From: an uncultured Lachnospiraceae bacterium
GTDB lineage: Bacteria > Bacillota > Clostridia > Lachnospirales > Lachnospiraceae
DNA: 54,871 nt
Assembly: GCA_947177445.1 (NCBI GenBank)
Contig: CAMWUL010000016.1
Span: forward strand, 1 to 54,871
Direction of reading: 5' to 3'
The notes beneath the pieces were generated by a model. That model made no database searches. It was not told where the DNA came from and saw only the letters and a list, made by a program, of their open reading frames with translations. A program made the position numbers and the translations under genes. This document shows, piece after piece, positions 8,142 through 15,196 of the stretch; position 1 is the stretch's first letter; every line of letters begins with the position of its first letter.

Positions 8142-8813
8142 GTGTTATCAGAACACAATAAATTTTTAGAACAGGCATATTTAGTTTTAAATAGGGTTTA
8201 TTTTGAGGACAGTTTACCAGAGGTAGTGATTACAATACAATCCTCTCAAAAATCATACGGTCATATCACGGTTGGGGAGATATGGAAGGACAGCTGGGAT
8301 TCCTACCATGAAATAAATATATCAGCAGAATATTTGAACCGCCCCATAGAAAATATTATAGCTACTCTTTTACATGAGTGCTGTCATTTGTATGCTATGA
8401 TAAACCATATCAAGGACACATCAAATAATAACAGATATCATAATAAGAAATTCAAAGAGATAGCAGAAAAAAGAGATTTGAAAATAAGCTACCATGAGAG
8501 CATAGGCTGGAGTGTGACCGAACCTACAGAAAAGTTAATAGAAACAATAAAACAGTATCATTTAGATTCCCAGATAGAATATGTACGCATGGGTGCTTAT
8601 GACTGGACTGGCGGAGAAAATGGAAGTGACGGAGATAACGGAAATGACGGAGATAACGGAAATGGTTTAACTGGTACAAAAGGGAAAAAGCCTAAAAAGA
8701 AAAGCAGTACAAGAAAATATATATGTCCTAAATGTGGTAATTCAGTGAGGGCAACAAAAGATGTGAATATAGCGTGTCTTGATTGTCTGGTGCAAATGGT
8801 GAAAGAGGAATAA
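8142..8813 (+). CDS. SprT-like zinc metalloprotease with C-terminal zinc ribbon
   Basis: About 223 residues. The N-terminal SprT-like domain has LNRVYFEDSLPEVVITIQ and the zinc-protease motif HECCH (an HExxH) in ATLLHECCHLYAMI, then a later HNKKFKEIA segment that usually supplies the third ligand. A low-complexity linker made of repeated DGDNGN units leads to a zinc ribbon, CPKCG...CLDC. SprT/Spartan relatives cleave DNA-bound proteins; copies on mobile elements may remove blocks at DNA ends or relaxase adducts, but this is inference. GTG 8142 is chosen because GGAGG is eight bases away; the ATG at 8136 is only two bases from it. Confidence 0.8.
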   Translation: MLSEHNKFLEQAYLVLNRVYFEDSLPEVVITIQSSQKSYGHITVGEIWKDSWDSYHEINISAEYLNRPIENIIATLLHECCHLYAMINHIKDTSNNNRYHNKKFKEIAEKRDLKISYHESIGWSVTEPTEKLIETIKQYHLDSQIEYVRMGAYDWTGGENGSDGDNGNDGDNGNGLTGTKGKKPKKKSSTRKYICPKCGNSVRATKDVNIACLDCLVQMVKEE

Positions 8814-8966
8814 AAATCAAAAATTCCTCTACATTCTCCCTAAAAATCAGTATTTTTATGTGGTTTATCTCCTTGCATTCCGTCAATAGATTTATCGTGT
8901 ATTCAGCGATAAAATGTACTTGAAGTTAAGGAAAATAAACATTAAAGCATAAGGAGGAAATCAAAA

Positions 8967-9470
8967 ATGTGTAAAATGAGAGTTGTAGTAAGAAGGGAAA
9001 TGCTGGGAGCAAGGGAGCAGGCATGGTCTGTATGGAGTGGAAAAGAAGTCATGGAGTATACCGGAAACCAGATTCGGAACATGATTCAATCAGGTCAGAA
9101 AGTATGTGGTCTGACACTGAAAGACAATGAACTGGTGCCTGATACAGAGGGATTTTTCACCACAAATATCATGGAGCATCGGTACTGTGGGAATTACACC
9201 CCTATGATTGAGAGTGAGGGTGTCACGGCTAACGTATTCTATATTGTAATCGGCAGTCATGAGGAAAAGGGGGTTACATACTACGATTGCATCTCAACAA
9301 AATTCGAGCAGGCTGCATTCAATGAATCTGATGTGAAAGCCTACATCAGACTGGGGATTATTTCAGGCGGTGCAAGGCTTGCGGCTGATGATAAGATTGA
9401 ACTTGCTTCTCTGGGATATGAGAAAGCAAAACCGGAAGAGAAAAAAGAAGGTGAAGAGAAAAAGAAATAA
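8967..9470 (+). CDS. element-borne hypothetical protein
   Basis: 167 residues, with AAGGAGGAAATC before the ATG. It starts MCKMRVVVRREMLGAREQ, has a mixed alpha/beta middle (VFYIVIGSHEEKGVTYYDCIS) and ends in a Lys/Glu-rich tail (EEKKEGEEKKK). There is no signal peptide, transmembrane segment or catalytic motif I recognise. Its neighbours (SprT-like protease, tiny membrane protein) belong to the mobile element, and the tail suggests a nucleic-acid or protein-binding accessory role. Function unknown. Confidence 0.6.
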   Translation: MCKMRVVVRREMLGAREQAWSVWSGKEVMEYTGNQIRNMIQSGQKVCGLTLKDNELVPDTEGFFTTNIMEHRYCGNYTPMIESEGVTANVFYIVIGSHEEKGVTYYDCISTKFEQAAFNESDVKAYIRLGIISGGARLAADDKIELASLGYEKAKPEEKKEGEEKKK

Positions 9471-9618
9471 GGTTCTGAAGAGTTTAGAGGGTGTCCATTG
9501 GAAACAGTGGACACCTGATTGATTTAGAGGGTTTCCAGAGGGTTTCAGAGAAGATTTAGAGAGGTGCATGGAGAAAATGATTGAACAGTAAAGAGATTAA
9601 GGAAAGGGGGCTTGACAG

Positions 9619-9756
9619 GTGGACTATTTGACATTTACAGTAATCCATACAATGATAATCATTTCATTATGTGGAATAGTTTATTTGTGTAAGCAGTGTT
9701 TTATTTTCATACGGTGGACAGTTAAGGCAGTATGGAAAGATTTGAAAGAGGAATGA
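9619..9756 (+). CDS. 45-residue single-pass membrane protein
   Basis: GTG start with AAGGGGG eight bases upstream; stop TGA 9754-9756. The product has one long hydrophobic segment (TVIHTMIIISLCGIVYLC) followed by a Cys/aromatic part and a charged, basic-then-acidic tail ending WKDLKEE. This matches the layout of small toxin-like or membrane-signal peptides on mobile elements. No antitoxin RNA is identified. The ORF is too short for automated thresholds, so its reality rests on the ribosome-binding site, composition and placement before a terminator. Confidence 0.45.
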   Translation: MDYLTFTVIHTMIIISLCGIVYLCKQCFIFIRWTVKAVWKDLKEE

Positions 9757-9777
9757 GAAAATAGCCTGTATTATCAA

Positions 9778-9815
9778 AAATGGTTTATCCGTCAAAAGGG
9801 TAAGCCATTTTTTGT
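9778..9815 (+). terminator. rho-independent terminator after the small membrane ORF
   Basis: AAATGGTTTATCC pairs with GGGTAAGCCATTT (two G-U pairs) around a 7-base loop, followed by a run of T. It ends the 8967-9756 transcription unit. Confidence 0.7.
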
Positions 9816-9917
9816 ATATGGCTTTTATTCAACGGAAAATTTCATTGTCATCATGTACAGATACATGGAACTGATAAGGGGGTGTATCTTAAAAAATAAT
9901 TTTTGAAAGGAGCAAGT

Positions 9918-10133
9918 ATGAAAAGATACAAGTTTCAACAGGGTTTTGACATAAGCGGAAAAAGCAGGAAAACCCTGTTCATCACCCTGACCGTTGATAC
10001 CGAGGGCATGGAGATGAAGAACCTTGATGCCCTGTCACGGGTAGTAGGGAACGAATGCAGGCGGTTAATCGGGGAACAGCTGGAACAGGAGGAAGGAGGT
10101 GGATTTGGGAAATGGCAAAAGGGTTTAAATTAG
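9918..10133 (+). CDS. small hypothetical protein
   Basis: 71 residues, starting MKRYKFQQGFDISGKSRK, with AAAGGAG five bases before the ATG (an in-frame TTG at 9903 lies upstream of the ribosome-binding site). It appears as a small alpha/beta fold with FITLTVDTEGMEM and an acidic C-terminus. It overlaps the next small gene by 22 bases, suggesting a coupled pair. No family recognised. Confidence 0.55.
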   Translation: MKRYKFQQGFDISGKSRKTLFITLTVDTEGMEMKNLDALSRVVGNECRRLIGEQLEQEEGGGFGKWQKGLN

Positions 10134-10306
10134 TACCAAAGATAAACGGCAACATCATAGCGGTTTTTCTGGTTCTGCCGTCCACAGGCGAGAGCAGACA
10201 GGTCGCTCTGGTTGAATGCCCTAACGACAGCCAGATGAACGATAACATGGAACTGGCAGACACGATTTGTAAAGCGTACAGGAAACGCTTAAACAAAAGC
10301 ATATAA
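10112..10306 (+). CDS. small hypothetical protein coupled to the preceding gene
   Basis: 64 residues, starting MAKGFKLVPKINGNIIAVFL. An AAGGAGG lies upstream within the previous gene. The ORF extends upstream to 10055 but only the part from 10112 has its own ribosome-binding site. It contains a beta-rich core (LVPKINGNIIAVFLVLPSTG) and a basic helical end (ADTICKAYRKRLNKSI). Overlapping frames with the 9918 gene suggest a two-component small complex. Function unknown. Confidence 0.5.
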   Translation: MAKGFKLVPKINGNIIAVFLVLPSTGESRQVALVECPNDSQMNDNMELADTICKAYRKRLNKSI

Positions 10307-10311
10307 AACAG

Positions 10312-10347
10312 AAAGACAGTTGCTGACAGGGTGACTGTCTTTTTTTG
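10312..10347 (+). terminator. rho-independent terminator
   Basis: AAAGACAGT pairs with ACTGTCTTT around a 13-base loop and runs into seven or more T. It closes the 9918-10306 pair. Confidence 0.8.
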
Positions 10348-11254
10348 AGGTTTATTTTTAATACAACCATGGAGCATTTATTACAAAGAAAAAATTTGAA
10401 AGTTCTGATATACAGTAAACCAAAATGAATGATACAGACGCAGACAGGAATACAGTTTTGATTTTTAAAGTTCGGTCTGTATGTTTTGTGAAAAAAGTTA
10501 AGATTCTGAAAAATGATAATCCTGATAGTGAAACAAATTTCTTAAATTGATGATTTTTAATAAGGACTGGTAAGAAAAAACAGTTTGAAAATGGTTGATT
10601 TTATTGGGATTTCAAAAGGTTTGAGGAAAATAAAGGGACAGGGGGGTATTGAAAAGGGCGAACTGGTACAAATTTCCTAAATGTCAGATTTGAAAATTTG
10701 GAAACAGTTTCAGAATAAAACAGGGATTATTTTTTGATGACGGTAATGTATACATTGATTTTATAAAATTTCAATCGTGGCATGAATCCATATCTGTTAC
10801 CAGCTGAACCAGAAAAAAGCGGATAATATAAAAATCATTAACAGACCTGACATATAAGGAATAATAAATTCAGGAGAAAAAGAAAAGTACAATTATGATT
10901 AAGGTCTGCGAACAGCTGATAAAATTTAAAAATTGCAAAATCTGGCCTTGTTGGCAAGATGGGACTGCATGAGGGATATTTACAAAATAAATAATATTTA
11001 ACCATTGTGATACATTAAGGTTTTCAATTATTTTTTAAGATGGAGGGAAATTCAAAAAAGAAAAGCATACATTAGATTCTGTTGTTATGCATTGGTTAGC
11101 TGTCAGACGTGACAGCTATTTTAGTTATACGTTGTTGGGAGGTCATACACGTCCAGTAAAGGGAGATATACTGTCCTTTTTGGGCTGTGCATACCATGAT
11201 AACCCACGTACTGTGAGTTGTGAGTGTAATCAAAAATGATGAGGAGGTAAACAT
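10348..11254. other. 900-base AT-rich gap before the methyltransferase gene
   Basis: I find no supported gene here. One clear structure is a perfect 9-bp hairpin at 11097-11118 (TAGCTGTCA, GACG loop, TGACAGCTA) followed by TTTTAG; it may be an attenuator or terminator in the leader of the methyltransferase gene. A long non-coding AT-rich tract inside a mobile element is a candidate for an origin of transfer, a non-coding RNA or deleted genes. No nick-site motif was recognised. Confidence 0.35.
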
Positions 11255-12838
11255 ATGTTCGATTACACTTGCAATAATAATTATACCATAGATGAAGATA
11301 AAAATCAATATACGGACAAGATAAATTTAAAGTTGCTGAAAGCAACAGGGACAGGATACAGGCTGCTTTGTGGAGTTGGCAGTCTGCAAAAAAATCAGCG
11401 CCAGTTTGCGGTTCTGTTTTTGGAGACACCACAGGGGGAGTTATACCCGCAGGAAAGAGTACAAATGAGTAAATTGAAAACGAGAAAGGGGGCATTGGAT
11501 TTTCTCTATGATCTGCCTGATGAATTCAGCAGAATGGAAGAGGAAGAACTGGAACAGATAAGGGGAAGCATTATTGAAATAATGCAAAATACAAAAGATA
11601 AACCTGTCTGTATGGGGGCAGATGAATCGCCACAGGGGGTTTATGATACGGTGATTAGTGGAATCAATCGGTATTCAGAAAGTATCGAAAACAATCCGCT
11701 GGCACCAATATTCATAAAGGATAATGTCGGATATATCCGAACTACCCACTTTGATGAATTTTCAAAGAGGTTGAAAACAGGATATACCCGAAAAGAAATA
11801 CTGGGTCTGTTGAAATTGTCAGGGAAACTGATAACTGACAAGAACAGACCGTATGACAAAAGGCTCCACTTTGGCGCAGTCAACGGCAAATACTATGCTG
11901 TCAGGTTGCCAGAGGATATAGGAAAAAATACAAAAGAAAATATAAGGATAGTACTGCCGCAATTAGATACATTGGAAAGGCCGCAAACAAAGGATAATAA
12001 TTCAAAAACTACATTCTATGGATATTATGGGGGAAAAAACAGAATATATGACATGCTGAACAATCTCATGCCACAATCAAAAATTTTCATAGAGCCATTT
12101 ATCGGCTCTGGTTCAACGATTTTGAATCGTGAGCGTAGTGAAATAGAGATTGTGAATGATTTTGACCCGGCAGTCGCCAATCTGTACAAGGTCATGGCGG
12201 ATAAGGACATGGGAAAAGAACTTTTAGAGAAAATGTTCCAACTTCCATATGATGAAAAGCTGTTCAATATGGCTTGTGAACACCAAAGGGAAAATTTCAA
12301 AAGAATTAACGATATAGATAAAGCTTTGCTGACCTTTGTGTTAGTCAGCCAGAGTTATAATAATACCAGAAGGCAGTTCAGCAGAGGAGCGTATGATACG
12401 GAATCTTATCAGCGGAAAATACGTTCAAATCTGCCAAAGATACATGAACGTCTGCAAGGTGTCAAAGTATTTAATAAAGATGCTTTGGAGATTATAAAGG
12501 AGGTGGCAGACAATCCAGACGTTCAAATATATCTTGACCCTCCATATTTACATTCATTAAGGGGTGAGGGTGCTGATAAGGTCTATTTCAAAGAAATGGA
12601 GGATATAGACCATGTACGAATGTTGGAACTGATACAAGATGCCAAGTGCCGCATTTTGTTGTCAGGATACCACGCAGATAAAGATGATTTATATGATACA
12701 TATTTACTGGCTCATGGTTGGAAAAGTCAGGAGTTAGTAAAGCTGGTAAAGAGCAGTCAGCGAAAAGAGGAATGTGACATAGCTTCTGAATGGGTCTGGC
12801 TCAATTATGACATTTCCAGTGAAAGGGGGATGAAGTAA
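11255..12838 (+). CDS. D12-class adenine-N6 DNA methyltransferase with extra N-terminal domain
   Basis: 527 residues, with GAGGAGG seven bases before the ATG. Residues ~250-520 form a Dam/D12 methyltransferase: YGYYGGKNRIYDML (substrate-side motif), FIEPFIGSGST (SAM-binding motif I), NDFDPAVANLYKVM and LDPPYLHSLRG (catalytic DPPY). Residues 1-250 are not part of the usual ~270-residue enzyme. They contain FIKDNVGYIRTTHFDEFSKRL and GYTRKEILGLLKLSGKL, resembling N-terminal domains of clostridial element primase/helicase-like proteins (weak impression). Its stop overlaps the excisionase start. No cognate restriction gene is seen, so it is probably a solitary methylase protecting the element or setting its state. 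Confidence 0.85.
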   Translation: MFDYTCNNNYTIDEDKNQYTDKINLKLLKATGTGYRLLCGVGSLQKNQRQFAVLFLETPQGELYPQERVQMSKLKTRKGALDFLYDLPDEFSRMEEEELEQIRGSIIEIMQNTKDKPVCMGADESPQGVYDTVISGINRYSESIENNPLAPIFIKDNVGYIRTTHFDEFSKRLKTGYTRKEILGLLKLSGKLITDKNRPYDKRLHFGAVNGKYYAVRLPEDIGKNTKENIRIVLPQLDTLERPQTKDNNSKTTFYGYYGGKNRIYDMLNNLMPQSKIFIEPFIGSGSTILNRERSEIEIVNDFDPAVANLYKVMADKDMGKELLEKMFQLPYDEKLFNMACEHQRENFKRINDIDKALLTFVLVSQSYNNTRRQFSRGAYDTESYQRKIRSNLPKIHERLQGVKVFNKDALEIIKEVADNPDVQIYLDPPYLHSLRGEGADKVYFKEMEDIDHVRMLELIQDAKCRILLSGYHADKDDLYDTYLLAHGWKSQELVKLVKSSQRKEECDIASEWVWLNYDISSERGMK

Positions 12839-13035
12839 TGGAGAAAGTACCCGTATGGGAGAAATACACACTCACCGTTGCCGAGGCTTCCGATTATTTC
12901 AATATCGGAGAAAGTAAGCTTAGGAAATTCCTGTCAGAGCATCAGGGAGAAAGTTACATACTAATGAACGGAACGAAAGTTCTGATTAAAAGAATACAGT
13001 TTGAGAAAATCATTGACACATTATCGTCAATTTAA
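12838..13035 (+). CDS. xis: excisionase (Tn916 Xis family)
   Basis: 65 residues. The sequence VPVWEKYTLTVAEASDYFNIGE, then KLRKFLSEHQ, LMNGTKVLIKRIQFEKI and DTLSSI closely follows the Tn916 excisionase plan: a winged-helix DNA-bending factor that directs the integrase to excise. It starts on the last base of the methyltransferase stop codon (translational coupling) and precedes the integrase gene by 112 bases that hold two hairpins. Confidence 0.92.
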   Translation: MEKVPVWEKYTLTVAEASDYFNIGESKLRKFLSEHQGESYILMNGTKVLIKRIQFEKIIDTLSSI

Positions 13036-13053
13036 AATACATATTTTGATAAA

Positions 13054-13113
13054 GAAAGTGCTTGCACTTTCCATAATTCGGCGTTATCATAAGCCCCCTC
13101 GAAAGAGGGGGGC
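13054..13113 (+). terminator. two hairpins between xis and int
   Basis: GAAAGTGC and GCACTTTC with a 2-base loop (13054-13071), then GCCCCCTC, a GAAA loop and its G-rich partner (13093-13113). Neither has a strong T-run. They probably attenuate read-through from xis into int. Confidence 0.55.
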
Positions 13114-13147
13114 AGTAAAAAAGTTTTGATTATGGAGGTAAGAAAAT

Positions 13148-14368
13148 ATGGGAAAGGACAATAAGAGAAGAGACAGCAAAGGCCGTATATTGAGGACAGG
13201 TGAACAGCAAAGACAGGATGGAAAGTTTATGTATGCCTACCGTGGCAGAGACAATAAGATGCACTATGTTTACAGTTGGAAATTAGAGCCGACTGATAAA
13301 CTGCCAGCTGGTAAAAGGGAATGCAAAGCATTGAGGGAACTGGAACAGGAAATACAGAAATCCCTTAATGAAGAGGTAGCATACCACGGTGGGGATGTCA
13401 CTGTACTGGAACTGGTTGAAAGATATATTGCCACTAAAACAGGGGTCAGACATAACACCCTTGCAGGATATAAAACGGTTGTTAATATATTGAAGAAAGA
13501 AGGGTTTGGTGCCAGACGGATTGATATGGTAAAGGTATCAGATGCCAAACTCTGGTTAATTAAATTGCAGTCAGAGGATAAGAGAAGTTATAGCAGTATA
13601 CATAGTATCAGAGGTGTTGTGCGCCCTGCATTCCGCATGGCTGTTGAGGACGATTTAATCCGCAAGAATCCCTTTGACTGGGAACTTGCAACAGTCTTAA
13701 TCAACGACAGTGTATCAAGGGAAGCTGTCACACCGAGACAGGAACGTCTGTTTCTTGACTTTATAAAGGGAGATAAGCATTACAGCCAGTACTATGAGGG
13801 GATGTATATCCTTTTCAAGACTGGCATGAGAATATCCGAGTTTTGCGGGCTTACCCTGTCAGACGTGGATATGAAAGAACGGAAGATACATATAGATAAA
13901 CAGTTACAGCGTACAAGAGACGGGAAATACATTATTGCAGATACAAAAACTACATATGGAGAGCGATATCTTCCCATGACGGAAGAGGTTTATCAGTGCT
14001 TTAAAAAGCTGATAAGCAAAAGAAAAAAAGGGAAAGTGGAACCAATGATAGACGGTGTCGGTGGCTTTCTGGTTCTGGATAAGAACGGTATGCCGTATCT
14101 TGCGATGCACTGGGAGAAAAGGTTCGAGTATGCTCTGAAGAAGTATAACAGGACATACAAGGAAGAACTGCCAAAGATAACCCCGCATGTATGCCGACAT
14201 ACCTATTGCAGTAACATGGCAAAGTCAGGAGTAAATGCAAAGACTTTACAGTATCTTATGGGTCATGCGGACATTGCCACGACCTTAAATGTGTATACCC
14301 ATTTGGGATATGATGATGTGGAAAAGGAAGTAAGGGAAATGGAAGAAAGGCTTAGAAAGGAAGTGTAG
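13148..14368 (+). CDS. int: Tn916-family tyrosine integrase
   Basis: 406 residues, full family length, with TGGAGGTAAG before the ATG. The N-terminal arm-binding domain has RRDSKGRILRTGEQQRQDG and VYSWKLEPTDKLPAGKRE. A core-binding domain (TVLELVERYIATKTGVRHNT) follows. The catalytic domain has TGMRISEFCGLT, ITPHVCRHTYCSNMA, LMGHADIATT and the Tyr in NVYTHLGY. It catalyses integration and, with Xis, excision. It lies just inside the right attachment core, so it most likely targets the phosphatase gene. The close similarity to the truncated integrase at 124 shows that related elements have used the same locus. Confidence 0.95.
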   Translation: MGKDNKRRDSKGRILRTGEQQRQDGKFMYAYRGRDNKMHYVYSWKLEPTDKLPAGKRECKALRELEQEIQKSLNEEVAYHGGDVTVLELVERYIATKTGVRHNTLAGYKTVVNILKKEGFGARRIDMVKVSDAKLWLIKLQSEDKRSYSSIHSIRGVVRPAFRMAVEDDLIRKNPFDWELATVLINDSVSREAVTPRQERLFLDFIKGDKHYSQYYEGMYILFKTGMRISEFCGLTLSDVDMKERKIHIDKQLQRTRDGKYIIADTKTTYGERYLPMTEEVYQCFKKLISKRKKGKVEPMIDGVGGFLVLDKNGMPYLAMHWEKRFEYALKKYNRTYKEELPKITPHVCRHTYCSNMAKSGVNAKTLQYLMGHADIATTLNVYTHLGYDDVEKEVREMEERLRKEV

Positions 14369-14390
14369 GCGTGTAGGAATTTACCTCTGG

Positions 14391-14434
14391 AAAGAGTAAA
14401 AAAGAGGGCATTTTACTTCTTTTTTACTCTTTTT
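14391..14434 (+). terminator. terminator after the integrase gene
   Basis: AAAGAGTAAAAAAG and CTTTTTTACTCTTT form a perfect 14-bp stem ending in T residues, 22 bases after the int stop. It separates element transcription from the phosphatase gene. Confidence 0.75.
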
Positions 14435-14441
14435 GGGGGAC

Positions 14442-14535
14442 AAGATATACCGAGTTATGGTAAGATATACGAGGAACCGTGTTTTTGGGGTCATGGAGAA
14501 AACCTTGAAAACATGGGAAAAAACGAAGTTATACC
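14442..14535. promoter_or_regulatory. candidate right-end integrase arm repeats
   Basis: AAGATATAC occurs at 14442 and 14462 (20 bases apart, two helical turns) and a variant AAGTTATAC at 14526, between the int terminator and the right core. This spacing and position suit integrase arm-type sites. Inference from pattern. Confidence 0.4.
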
Positions 14536-14559
14536 AAGCTATAAGGAGTTATGAGAAGT

Positions 14560-15030
14560 ATGATAAAAATATTATTTGTATGCCACGGCAACATCTGCCG
14601 CAGTCCAATGGCCGAGTTTGTAATGAAGGATCTGACGGAAAAGGCGGGGTTGTCGGAGAGCTTTTTCATCTCTTCTGCGGCTACCAGCACCGAAGAGATC
14701 TGGAATGGTGTCGGCAATCCGGTATATCCTCCGGCCAGGGAGGAGCTTGCCCGCCACGGGATCGGCTGTAAGGGAAAGCGGGCGGTACAGCTGACTCGGG
14801 CAGATTACGGCCGATATGATTATCTGATCGGAATGGACAGTGCCAATATCCGCAATATGCTGCGGATGTTGGGAGGGGATCCGGAGAGAAAGGTCTGCAA
14901 GCTGCTTTCATTTGCGGGATCTGAGAGAGATATTTCCGATCCCTGGTATACCGGAGATTTTGCAGCAACATATCGGGACGTGCTGGAGGGATGCGAGGCG
15001 CTTTTGGAACAGCTGGCGCAGGCTCTTTAA
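14560..15030 (+). CDS. low-molecular-weight protein tyrosine phosphatase
   Basis: 156 residues; dephosphorylates phosphotyrosine (or phosphoarginine in some Firmicutes) in the cytoplasm. The P-loop CHGNICRS (CX5R-S) lies at residues 8-15 and the general acid in ISDPWYTGDF near residue 129, both diagnostic. ATG 14560 is chosen because AAGGAG is 11 bases upstream, against 2 bases for ATG 14551. The right attachment core (14581-14590) lies in the P-loop codons. The gene therefore stays intact while its promoter and first codons come from the element side. Composition becomes GC-rich right after the core. Confidence 0.93.
   Translation: MIKILFVCHGNICRSPMAEFVMKDLTEKAGLSESFFISSAATSTEEIWNGVGNPVYPPAREELARHGIGCKGKRAVQLTRADYGRYDYLIGMDSANIRNMLRMLGGDPERKVCKLLSFAGSERDISDPWYTGDFAATYRDVLEGCEALLEQLAQAL
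14581..14590 (+). repeat. right attachment site core (attR)
   Basis: TGCCACGGCA, the direct partner of 4438-4447. It covers codons of the catalytic Cys-His-Gly, a conserved site that gives an integrase a stable target in many hosts. Confidence 0.65.
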
Positions 15031-15067
15031 ATTCTGTGAAGTTATAGTGGCGGCGCAGCAGGGCAGT

Positions 15068-15119
15068 CAAAATTTCTCCCGCATCTGCATCAATATTTAC
15101 ATCTGCGGGAGAAATTTTG
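15068..15119. terminator. long perfect inverted repeat between convergent genes
   Basis: CAAAATTTCTCCCGCA and TGCGGGAGAAATTTTG form a perfect 16-bp stem around a 20-base loop, 38 bases after the phosphatase stop and facing the TetR gene. It probably acts as a bidirectional terminator, though no strong T-run follows on the plus strand. Confidence 0.55.
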
Positions 15120-15196
15120 GAGATGTATTGAGGAGGGGAAGGAGCTCTCTTTTGCATGCTATTGCCGGTCCTTACTTCTGGTCCAACTTTCGGTTC

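Larger units (their letters stand above)
4438..14590 (+). mobile_element. 10.1-kb integrated element with Tn916-type int/xis, inserted in a phosphatase gene 5' end
   Basis: The boundaries are direct TGCCACGGCA copies in a truncated and an intact phosphatase 5' end. Within lie regulators (HTH, XRE), a lipoprotein pseudogene, a SprT-like protease, small unknown proteins, an adenine methyltransferase, excisionase and integrase, nearly all on the plus strand and AT-rich compared with the DNA that follows. Integrase is the last gene, 212 bases from the right core, as in Tn916. I see no relaxase, coupling protein, T4SS, replication initiator or phage structural gene. It is therefore a non-conjugative integrated element (an IME lacking a recognisable relaxase, a satellite, or a decayed ICE). 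Confidence 0.75.

Noticed and set aside
10895..10972. A 25-codon ORF (MIKVCEQLIKFKN...) in the 900-base gap
   Set aside because: The nearest AGGAGA is 17 bases upstream, too far for initiation, and nothing supports the product.
4438..14590. The 10.1-kb element as a prophage
   Set aside because: No capsid, terminase, portal, tail, lysis or replication gene is seen. The int/xis genes are of the Tn916 transposon type.
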